NCBI RefSeq assembly: GCF_018403225.1 | Contig: NZ_BOSG01000002.1 | Location: forward strand, 496,001-560,000 | Source: Paenibacillus sp. J23TS9 | GTDB taxonomy: Bacteria; Bacillota; Bacilli; Paenibacillales; Paenibacillaceae | Direction: 5' to 3' | DNA length: 64,000 nucleotides | Shown here: in pieces, positions 45,398 to 53,700 of the stretch | Layout: each line of letters begins with the position of its first letter | Position numbering within the stretch: position 1 is the stretch's first letter | Notes under the pieces: generated by a model | Seen by the model: only the letters and a program-made list of their open reading frames with translations | What the model was told of the DNA's origin: nothing | Database searches by the model: none | Made by a program: the position numbers and the translations under genes

Positions 45398-45822
45398 GTC
45401 TGCTTCTCTCCTTTACGGTCTGAAATTGCGAGTTCAAATGTCACCTCTTCGGGATCATCCGAGTCTGGTACGCTGGAGGCAATGATTGTCGGCAGCTTAT
45501 CCTGCGACGATACTTTCTCTTCCGCAGTGAGCTTGGCTTGTTTGGCTATGAAGCTGCCGCCTCCAAAGCCTGCGATAATCGCTACATAAATATATTTTGG
45601 GAACTCTAGTCCAATTGGTAGTACCGAAATGAGTCCCGCGCCAGCCCCGAGAATGATATCCGAAAGAAAACCGATATGATAGTTTTTCCTTCTGGATCCG
45701 TCACTTAGTTCCAATTCAATAATTTTAGGCAGTATAAGAGATCCGTCATGGATATACAAACTAGACAGGAGGCCGCCGAACGAACCTGACGCGATGATCA
45801 CCAGGAAATCAGTCCAATGCAT
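45394..45822 (-). CDS. Small membrane protein of unknown function
   Basis: 142 residues with two or three hydrophobic segments (about 5-25, 50-70 and 75-92), the last rich in glycine (IIAGFGGGSFIAKQAKL), then an acidic cytoplasmic tail. It may belong to a small DUF4257-like group, but that is a guess. Translationally coupled to the basic protein at 45065-45397, suggesting that they act together at the membrane. Confidence 0.6.
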   Translation of the reverse strand: MHWTDFLVIIASGSFGGLLSSLYIHDGSLILPKIIELELSDGSRRKNYHIGFLSDIILGAGAGLISVLPIGLEFPKYIYVAIIAGFGGGSFIAKQAKLTAEEKVSSQDKLPTIIASSVPDSDDPEEVTFELAISDRKGEKQT

Positions 45823-46012
45823 AATTCGATTCCCCCATATACTTTCTAATATGTAATGCCAAGTGGAATGGTGAATTCAAAAAGTGAAAATATGATGGCA
45901 ATTCAGCAGGATTCTTAGTTCTGCTATTTTATGCATGGATTCGCTGCAACTTGCGAATTATTTGATGTTCACGCCGAAAAGAAATACATCGCAAAAAAAA
46001 GAAATGCATGGC

Positions 46013-46041
46013 AAAAAGAGCGGCTGCAGACGCAGCCACTC
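46013..46041 (-). terminator. Intrinsic terminator of the SRPBCC gene
   Basis: GAGTGGCTGC-GTCT-GCAGCCGCTC (46041-46018, one wobble) followed by TTTTT on the minus strand. Confidence 0.8.
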
Positions 46042-46066
46042 TTGTCGAAGCTTCAGAAATTGATTT

Positions 46067-46516
46067 TTACCAGCCGAAATCCAGCGTATTTCCTGTTTCC
46101 GCCACCGTCTTGATGTTGCTCAGGATCATCCACCAATGCCCCTCGGCATTTTGAAATGAAGGATGGTTGTCCGACCACTCATCATTCACGAGTGTTAGTT
46201 TCGTACATTTTCCAACCGTATCCAGCGTAAACGTAACCCGCGAAGTCAACTCCTGATGATTGGTGTGGTAGGATGGCCCCGGGTGCTCGAGGTAGCTCAG
46301 CACTTTGCGTGGCTCATACGCCAGGATGTCACCGTATACATGCACCGTTTCATCCCCATCATTTCCCGGTCCTACATAGGCAAAAGGCTCCCCTGCCTTA
46401 AAGCTCGATTGAAGCACGCAATTGAAAAAGGTCTTCTTCGTACCTTCCGGTGCTACCAGCAGTTCCCATACCTTCTGTGGTTCAGCACCGATATAAAACT
46501 CATATTTCAAGCTCAT
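46067..46516 (-). CDS. SRPBCC (AHSA1-type) ligand-binding domain protein
   Basis: 149 residues. YEFYIGAEPQKVWELLVAPEGTKKTFF at the start and EGHWWMILSNIKTVAETG at the end are typical of the AHSA1/START-like fold, which binds hydrophobic ligands or co-chaperones. Often found with ArsR or AraC regulators; here the nearest is the plus-strand AraC gene at 46710. Confidence 0.85.
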   Translation of the reverse strand: MSLKYEFYIGAEPQKVWELLVAPEGTKKTFFNCVLQSSFKAGEPFAYVGPGNDGDETVHVYGDILAYEPRKVLSYLEHPGPSYHTNHQELTSRVTFTLDTVGKCTKLTLVNDEWSDNHPSFQNAEGHWWMILSNIKTVAETGNTLDFGW

Positions 46517-46709
46517 GGTTTTGCACGCTCCCTTTGTGTATTATTGTTGGATTTTTACTTTTCGCGCTTGTCTTATGCCTTGGAATTTTATGCTAAACTA
46601 ATGATACCTTCGGTGATAATATATGTATTGTAAAAACACGACAGGAACACCCGTTCCATAAAAAAACTTTCAATGGAGCTATTAAAAAGTGTAAAAGGGG
46701 TTGAGATAC

Positions 46710-47519
46710 ATGCCTGCCGGATTACCACGACCCAACATGGGCGTCATGAACCTGCAGGGCGGTGAGAAGAAATTCAAGCTGTCCCGTCATGCCGCCTCGG
46801 AAGCGTTAAGCTTCTTCGTTAAGCACTATTGGATTGTCAGCTGGGATTGTACCGATGAAGAGCCCTATCTTCAACATGTTGTTCCCAATCCTTGCGTCAA
46901 TCTGGTTGTCGAGCCGCATAAAACTTTTATTTTCGGCCCCTCCACCCGGAAGTTCTCTTATCCGATCCATGGAAAGGGAATCGTGTTTGGCGTGAAATTC
47001 AAGCCCGGCGGCTTCTATCCATTCCTGAATCAACCCATCTCCACATTGCTGGATCATCCGCTGGAAGTGCAAAGCATACTTGATCTCGACGGTCCGGGAC
47101 TTGAGGAAGCTATACTCTCGATGCCAGCCGAAGAGGATATGGTCGCCGCCATGGACAAGCTTTTAGAGTCCAGGCTGCCGCCACGGGATGAACAGGTCCT
47201 GTCTGTAAATCGGATTATTGATTACATTGCCAGTGAACGCGAAATTTCGAAGGTTGATCGGGTGTGCGAGCATTTTGACATCCATATCCGAAAGCTTCAG
47301 CGTCTGTTCGACCAATATGTTGGCATCAGTCCAAAATGGGTGATTCGACTATATCGTCTGCAAAATGCAGCTGAGACGATGGACTGCCGCCTGCCGGTTG
47401 ATTTGGCCCGTCTATCCATGGAGCTCGGCTACCACGATCAGCCCCATTTTATTAAAGACTTTAAAGCTGTGGTCGGCAGCACGCCGGAAGAATACCGGAG
47501 GTGGGTCCAGGAGAGCTGA
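46710..47519 (+). CDS. AraC-family transcriptional regulator
   Basis: 269 residues from ATG 46710 (AAAGGGG at nine bases). The N-terminal domain (1-150; FFVKHYWIVSWD, VVPNPCVNLVVEP, GVKFKPGGFYPFL) is of the type seen in one-component regulators with a DUF6597-like sensor domain. The C-terminal AraC domain has VCEHFDIHIRKLQRLFDQYVGISPKW and SMELGYHDQPHFIKDFKAVVGSTPEEYR. Possibly controls the divergent SRPBCC gene. Confidence 0.85.
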   Translation: MPAGLPRPNMGVMNLQGGEKKFKLSRHAASEALSFFVKHYWIVSWDCTDEEPYLQHVVPNPCVNLVVEPHKTFIFGPSTRKFSYPIHGKGIVFGVKFKPGGFYPFLNQPISTLLDHPLEVQSILDLDGPGLEEAILSMPAEEDMVAAMDKLLESRLPPRDEQVLSVNRIIDYIASEREISKVDRVCEHFDIHIRKLQRLFDQYVGISPKWVIRLYRLQNAAETMDCRLPVDLARLSMELGYHDQPHFIKDFKAVVGSTPEEYRRWVQES

Positions 47520-47531
47520 GCGGCTATGCAG

Positions 47532-47837
47532 TCAAGATAAAAACCCAAAAGCCACTCCTAGCAGCCACATTACCACCAAAAGCCAAAAAAGGGGCCGCGA
47601 CAGGGATAATACCAGCGCGACTCGCAGCATCCATGTCTTTTCCGGCCTTCTGATCAAACCCGAGAGCGCAATAGAAAATGAGGCCACCGTCAGCAGCACG
47701 AGCACAAAATCACTTTATGGAAAGCGCTCCGGCGGAATCTGAAGCGGAATTACAAAGACGAACAGAAAACAGAGCATACCCGCAATAAAAGCAAAACAGC
47801 TTAGAGGAACGTCGAGCTTGCTGTTTCGTTTCAGCAT
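47532..47837 (-). pseudogene. Small membrane protein gene interrupted by an in-frame stop
   Basis: ATG 47837 with AAGGGG seven bases upstream opens a 40-codon frame (two charged residues then a hydrophobic helix) ending ERFP and TAA at 47717-47715. The same frame continues without a further stop for 60 codons (SDFVLVLLTVASFSIALSGLI ... PLFWLLVVMWLLGVAFGFLS) to TGA 47534-47532. The halves together make a plausible 100-residue protein with three hydrophobic helices. Either a nonsense mutation has broken it, or a sequencing error did, or two short proteins are made. Confidence 0.65.
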
Positions 47838-47844
47838 AACTTAT

Positions 47845-47953
47845 CCCCTTCCGGCTCATGGAGCTAACGGAAATCAATCCAGCTAATATGAATGTCCAAA
47901 AAAGAGGCAGCGATAGCAATAACACGAGCGAAACCCCAAGCCATAATCATATA
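47845..47953 (-). pseudogene. Possible 3' remnant of a paralogous membrane protein
   Basis: The stretch GVSLVLLLSLPLFWTFILAGL resembles the C-terminal helix of the interrupted gene downstream (RVALVLSLSRPLFWLLVVMWL). A stop lies just upstream in the same frame, and no start is evident. It looks like the tail of a second copy. Confidence 0.35.
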
Positions 47954-47958
47954 AATTC

Positions 47959-48402
47959 CTACATAAATAAACTCCGAATAATGGCTGGATCAAACTCATT
48001 AGATATTTTATAAGACTTAGTCGAGTTCTTTGGAATCTCTGGATCATAATCGAAAATTTTCAGATAGTTTTTATCGTAAAGTGTCATTCCGAATCTTCTT
48101 AGATTATTGGTTTTTATGGTAATATAATATGGCTCTGTTGAATCAATTGAGTACGATCCTTCTCTCAATTTTATTACTGATAATGAGTTCATTATCTTAT
48201 TAATTTCACTTTTATCTGTTATTGTTTTCTTCTCATCGTTTGAACTCTTTAATATCTCCAGGGAGCTAATTTGATCAGTATTTATCTTTTCAAGTACAAC
48301 ATCATTAAATGTAGTGTTCTTACTATAAGAATTAAATATTACTAACCCAACAATAACGATGATAATTACAGCAGCTATAATATAGATACTACTTTTCCTC
48401 AT
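47959..48402 (-). CDS. AT-rich gene for a membrane-anchored protein of unknown function
   Basis: 147 residues from ATG 48402 (AAGGAGG). One N-terminal helix (about 5-25, almost all Ile/Val), then a polar extracellular domain rich in Ser, Asn, Lys and Thr. Codons are markedly AT-rich (AAT, AAA, ATT, TTA) compared with the GC-balanced neighbours, which hints at recent transfer. No family recognised. Confidence 0.7.
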   Translation of the reverse strand: MRKSSIYIIAAVIIIVIVGLVIFNSYSKNTTFNDVVLEKINTDQISSLEILKSSNDEKKTITDKSEINKIMNSLSVIKLREGSYSIDSTEPYYITIKTNNLRRFGMTLYDKNYLKIFDYDPEIPKNSTKSYKISNEFDPAIIRSLFM

Positions 48403-48456
48403 GAAATGCCTCCTTTTTTGACAGTCAAAGTTGTGTGTAACCCAGATTTTCAAAAG

Positions 48457-48507
48457 AAAAAGGGGCTACCGAAGGTTCATTGGACCTTTTGGATTGCCCC
48501 TTTTTTT
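48457..48507 (-). terminator. Terminator of the orphan kinase gene
   Basis: GGGGC (48462-48466) and GCCCC (48496-48500) with inner pairing of AAGGT and ACCTT form a long hairpin flanked by A-runs and T-runs; active on the minus strand and possibly on both. Confidence 0.7.
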
Positions 48508-48530
48508 GAAATTCTATTCACAGATCGGGC

Positions 48531-50123
48531 TTATCTGATGGGCAGGTAAATGTCCACCGTTGTGCCTTCGTTCATTTTGCTTGTGATGAGCAGCCGTCCT
48601 TTGTGAGCTTCAATGATTCTTTTCACTATCATCATGCCAAGGCCGTTGCCTTCGGCTTTGGTTGTATGGAATGGCTCTCCGATCCGCTGCAGCACCTCGT
48701 CGGTCATTCCCACTCCGTTATCAGAAATTCGGATGCGCTGGTAAGTCCCCTCGGTATCGAGCAAAATATGGACGGAACCGCCAAAAGGCAAAGCCTCCAC
48801 AGCATTTTTCAAAATATTCATGAATACCTGTTTTATCTGATTCCGGTCACAGCGGATAAGATGATCCGCGTCAGTCGTGCAGCTCAGCGTAATGCTGTTC
48901 AATGCTGCCTGGATTTCAAACAAATGCAGCACTTCTTGCATAACTGGCATACAGCGCTCTTGCCGGAAATGAACAGCCTGCGGCTTGCCCAGGATCAAAA
49001 ATTCGCTGACAATCAGGTTCATCCGATCCAGCTCCGACATAATCAAATCATAATGCCTTAGACATGTATTTTTGCCTGATAATTGCAGCATTCCTTTAAC
49101 GGTTGTAAGCGGATTACGGATTTCATGAGCAATACCGACTGCAATCTGCCCGGCGAAAACCAGCTTCTCGGTATTGCGCAGGATTTCCTCCGTTATCTTC
49201 ATCTCGGTTATGTCACGAAGGCTTCCTACCACACGGACAATGGAATGCGCGTTATCATAGACCGGCAGCACATCGAGCATATAATGATGTTCCCCGTCTT
49301 GTAAATTGACGCTCAGCTCCACGCCGGTGCAATCCTCAAACCGTTTCATGACCCGATGAAAATAGCTGCTGATCAAGCCGATATCAAACACAGATTTATC
49401 CTTAAATACATCCGGATTACCAAGCTGCAGCATGGAGCGGCACCGTTCGTTCATCTCCAGAATACTGCCTGTGCCGTCTGTAATCACGACCCCGTAAAAA
49501 TTCGTATCCAGCAGGAACTGGTTCAGAATCTGCAGCTGGGTGTTTTGTCTACGCAGGAGCAGTTCCCGTTCCACGGAATCGGCCATTGTACACAGCAAGG
49601 CAAGCAAATGGGGATGGGCAAAATGGATATCCGTCATCAGCGAGATAGTCCCCAGCACGGTGCCTTTATCGTTGTGAAATCCAGCCGTATAGCAGGCAAG
49701 GCCGTGATGAATAACATGGTAATGATCCTCTCCTATAAGCTGGAAAGGCCGTTGATGTGACAGGCACAGGTCAATGGAATTCGTACCCGCATCTTTATTG
49801 AACTGAATGCCTTCCTCGATTCCTAAATGCCTGACTGTCTCGATGATGGTCGGATCGCCCGCGAACTCCAACATATACCCCCGGTCATCGGTAATGGCAA
49901 TCATAATCGGACTGCCCGAAATGGAGGATAGAAATTTGCTGATAAAAAAGTGGATGACTTCAGTATACTCCTGGTATTTCACCAACTTCGCCGCCAGCTC
50001 CGCATGACTGTACCGCCGTGTAAACGCGGGAAGCTCGTCCGGTTTAATCCCCATCTGCCTGCAATACTGTTTGGACACCGCAATGGCATCTGCAGTATCT
50101 ATTTTAGATAATGGTCCTCCCAT
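48531..50123 (-). CDS. Orphan soluble sensor histidine kinase (GAF-PAS)
   Basis: 530 residues without membrane helices. Residues 70-190 form a GAF-like domain of the AcoR kind (GYMLEFAGDPTI, NSIDLCLSHQRPFQLIGEDHY). Residues 200-320 are a PAS domain ending in VVGSLRDITEMK. Then the H-box AHEIRNPLTTVKGMLQL and an ATPase domain (ILKNAVEALPFGG, DNGVGM, GNGLGMMIVK). No response regulator is adjacent, and HEIRNPLT is shared with sporulation phosphorelay kinases, so it may feed Spo0F. ATG 50123 with GAGGTA. Confidence 0.9.
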   Translation of the reverse strand: MGGPLSKIDTADAIAVSKQYCRQMGIKPDELPAFTRRYSHAELAAKLVKYQEYTEVIHFFISKFLSSISGSPIMIAITDDRGYMLEFAGDPTIIETVRHLGIEEGIQFNKDAGTNSIDLCLSHQRPFQLIGEDHYHVIHHGLACYTAGFHNDKGTVLGTISLMTDIHFAHPHLLALLCTMADSVERELLLRRQNTQLQILNQFLLDTNFYGVVITDGTGSILEMNERCRSMLQLGNPDVFKDKSVFDIGLISSYFHRVMKRFEDCTGVELSVNLQDGEHHYMLDVLPVYDNAHSIVRVVGSLRDITEMKITEEILRNTEKLVFAGQIAVGIAHEIRNPLTTVKGMLQLSGKNTCLRHYDLIMSELDRMNLIVSEFLILGKPQAVHFRQERCMPVMQEVLHLFEIQAALNSITLSCTTDADHLIRCDRNQIKQVFMNILKNAVEALPFGGSVHILLDTEGTYQRIRISDNGVGMTDEVLQRIGEPFHTTKAEGNGLGMMIVKRIIEAHKGRLLITSKMNEGTTVDIYLPIR

Positions 50124-50331
50124 GCTAAATACCTCGTTTTTCTACTATACTTAATCATTCATAGATATTTATTATAAAAGTTTCCAAAAATACAAGCGGT
50201 TAAAGTTTATGGAGTCCCCCTTATAATACCACCCTATTGCCAATCCTTCACTATAACGTTTTGCCGGGATAAAATAACGCTCAGAAAGCATTTCTATGAT
50301 ACACTGTCGATAACAAAAAACAGAGACTTTG

Positions 50332-50349
50332 CAGGGCCCTAGTGCCCTG
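50332..50349 (+). repeat. Short hairpin just upstream of the alkyltransferase-like gene
   Basis: CAGGGC-CCTAGT-GCCCTG forms a perfect 6-bp stem 17 bases before the start codon, adjacent to the AAAGGAG site. It could modulate translation. Confidence 0.35.
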
Positions 50350-50365
50350 GTATAAAGGAGAAGCA

Positions 50366-50665
50366 ATGCAGCCATTTACCATGTTAGTCATTGAACAAAT
50401 CAAGGCCATTCCTGCCGGAAAAGTCATGACCTACGGCGGCATTGCTGCCGCCGCCGGAAGCCCGCGCGCCGCAAGACAGGTCGTCAGAATCCTTCATTCC
50501 ATGAGCGGCAAATACCAGCTGCCCTGGCACCGGGTGGTGAATGCCAAAGGAGAAATTGCCCTCACGGACGATGAGTCACGTTTTATGCAGCAATCCCTCC
50601 TGGAGGACGAGGGTGTGGAATTCATCCGCGACGGCCGGATCGACCTGTCGGTATATGGAATGTAG
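50366..50665 (+). CDS. Alkyltransferase-like DNA repair protein (ATL, MGMT fold)
   Basis: 99 residues from ATG 50366 (AAAGGAG). It has the DNA-binding domain of O6-alkylguanine transferases (GKVMTYGGIAAAAGSPRAARQVVRILH), but the active-site PCHRV is PWHRVV with Trp54 in place of the acceptor Cys. ATL proteins bind O6-alkylguanine without removing the alkyl group and recruit nucleotide excision repair. Single-gene unit. Confidence 0.9.
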   Translation: MQPFTMLVIEQIKAIPAGKVMTYGGIAAAAGSPRAARQVVRILHSMSGKYQLPWHRVVNAKGEIALTDDESRFMQQSLLEDEGVEFIRDGRIDLSVYGM

Positions 50666-50707
50666 TTCGGCAGGACATTGGCCAGGAGTCCTGCATAGAA
50701 ACAGAAT

Positions 50708-50745
50708 AGACGTGCAGATACATATCGTATCTGCACGTCTTCTTT
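50708..50745. terminator. Strong hairpin between convergent ATL and SLH-GH18 genes
   Basis: Perfect 14-bp stem AGACGTGCAGATAC / GTATCTGCACGTCT (50708-50721, 50727-50740) with a five-base loop, then TCTTT on the plus strand. Confidence 0.75.
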
Positions 50746-50756
50746 ACTTTACGCCA

Positions 50757-53700
50757 TCAGTTTGATTCTGTTTCTCGCGGAGCATCCCCATATGGATCTG
50801 CTCCTTCAGGCGCTCCTTCCCCTGGTGCGGTTTCTGCAGGTGGAACGTTCTCCTCTTGAGGTGGAGACTCTTCATTCGGTGAATTCGCCGGATCATTGGT
50901 AGGCTCCGGCGAATTCACCGTTTGCCCGGCTTCCTTGATCGTAAAATGAATCGTTGTGGTGGCAGATTTTTTGCTCTTGGCATGAACCGCAGTGACAGCC
51001 AATGTGTATTCGCCCGGCGCCGTGATCGGCGTTCCCTTCATGTATTCCGCTCCATTTAATTGAGCACTGCTTATCGTATCAGCTGTATCTTCCCAGTCCA
51101 ATACAAGGCCTGGAGCGTACTCTTCCCCGTCCTTTACGCCGCTGATTACCGGCGCAGCCGGTATGGCTTGCGACTCTTCATGCTTGGGAGCCATAAAAGC
51201 GATTCCCTTCAACCCGTTCGCCATAGCCGCAAGCAGATCGCCCGACGCGTCCTGGCTGTATTCCCAGAACATGGCGCCCCCCAGCCTCTGATCCAGCACG
51301 TACTTCGCCTTTTCCGCTACGGACTGCTCGTCGTCATAGGAAATAAAGACACTGCCACCGAACAGGTATGGGGCTTTGGCGGTATCATCCCAATACCGGG
51401 TAAAGCCTTGCTCCGGTCCGTATTGCGCAATGATGTCATTATAGGTCGGCGTTTCCGGAGTGCCTTTCGCCTCCTGTCCAAGCCCATCCGGGTTGGAGGC
51501 TTTTACATCCGTCCATTTATGGCCATAGAAGGCCGCTCCGATCACGATTTGATCGGCAGGAACGTGATGATTCAAATACAGCTGCACCGAGGAATCGACG
51601 CTGATGCTTCCGCCGTACAGGTTCGTATGATGCTCCGTCTTCGCGCTCCATCCTCCGGCGAAATCGTAGGTCATTAAATTGATGTTGTCGACGTATTTGA
51701 TTACTTCTTCGATTTCGACCCCGTTCAAATACGTCTGCGTCGCGCCGGCGGCAATCGTCAGCTCGTAATAGCGATGCTGTTCGGCGCCCAGCTGATTCAG
51801 CTTTTCCCGCATCAGCTTCAGCAGAAGCGAGAAGTTCTGTTTGTCCTCCGGTCTCGCCTTCATGACGCCGTCTGCGCTTTGGGAAGGATACTCCCAATCC
51901 AAGTCGATGCCGTCCAAATCATGCTTTTTCACGTAATCGATGATGCTGTTCGTGAATACCTCGCGGCTTTCCTCCGTAAATGCGGCATCGGAGAAGCCGT
52001 CCGCTCCCCAGCCGCCAACCGAGTTCAAAATTTTCAGGTGCGGATTTTGCGATCTGAGGTTTTGCAGGTAGGCATAGTTGGCATCATCATTCTGGTCCAT
52101 TGGAATGATTTTGTTGTCTTTGACATGGGTAAACGCATAATTGATATGGGTCAGCTTGGATGCGTCAATCGGTTTGGCATCCGACCAATCGACCCAGCCC
52201 GGAACGTAGGCGATGGTTTTCGGTCCTTTAATGCCAAACGGAATATGGGTCGTTGCCGTTTTCAAGCTCTTGCCATGAACCGTAGTTAAAGTAAGCACAT
52301 ATTTTCCCGGTCCCTTAATCGCCTTTCCCTTCACATATGGCCTGCCGTTTAGCTGGGCCGTGCTGGCCGTTCCCGGGACATCACTCCAATCCGGTATAAA
52401 GCCAATTTCGTATTCCTCGTCTTCCTGCACCGAAATCTGAGGCAAGGCCGGAACAGCGTCCAGTTCCTCGTTATAAGGCAGGCCCTTGAGTCCGTCTGCC
52501 AGAGCGGTAAGCAGGCTTCCCGATGCATCCTGGCTGTACTCCCAGAACATGGCCCCGCCCAGCTTCTTATCCAATACGTATTTGGCCTTTGCTGCCAAGG
52601 ATTCCGGATCGTCATAGGAAATGAACGTGCTGCCGTCGAAGAGGTAAGGCGCCTTCGCATCCTCATCCCAAGTACGGACAAATGAGCTATCTGCGTTGTA
52701 GTTCGCCAAAATGTCCGTATAGGTTGGCGTGTCGCCGCTTCCCGTCGCTTTCCTTCCAACAGCTGTCCCCTCACCAGCCTCCACATCCGTCCATTTATGG
52801 CTATAGAAGGCCGCACCGATGACGATTTTATGTGCGGGAACCTTGCTTTGCAGCAATACCTGCACGCATAAATCGGTGCTGATGTTCTTTCCGTACAGAT
52901 GGGTATGATGCGCCGTATTCGTTACCCAGCCGCCTGCAAAGTCATAGGTCATCACGTTGATGTTATCGAGCAGCGGGGTAATTTTGTCGATCTCCACGCC
53001 ATCCAGATAGCTCCATCCGGCTCCGGCCGCGATCGTCAGCTCATAGTATTTGTTGTTTTCCAGGCCTAGCGTATTCAGCTTCTCGCGGATCAGCTTCAGC
53101 ACCAAGGTAAAGTTTTCTTTGTCTTCAGGTCTTGCTTTTGTTTCGCCTGCCGGCTGGGTAGGGTACTCCCAATCCAGGTCAATCCCATCCAGATTGTATT
53201 TCTTCACATAATCGATGATGCTGTCCGCAAACACGAGGCGTGATTCTTCCGTGAACGCCGCGTCCGAAAATCCGTCTGCAGCCCAGCCGCCGACCGAGTT
53301 CAATATTTTCAAATTCGGGTTTTGGGATTTCAAGCTGCTGAGATACGCGTAGTTATCATCATCATTCTGACCTGCGATCGGAATGATCTTGTTGTCCTTG
53401 ATGTGGGTGAACGCATAGTTGATATGGGTCAGCTTGGAAGCATCCACCGGGCGAGCGTCCGACCAATTGCTCCAGCCCGCTACATAGCCGATCAACTTCT
53501 TCTGTGGGTCCATCGTAAAGTTGACGGTTGTGCTCGCCTTCTTGCCGCTCGTCTTGTGGACGGCCGTGACAATCAGTGTGTACTTACCAGCCTCAATAAT
53601 GCCTGTGCCCTTTACATAAGCGGCTCCATTCAGTGTCGCACTGCTGGTCGTTCCCGCGGCATCGCTCCAATTCGGAAGCACGCCTGAGTGATATGTCGCG

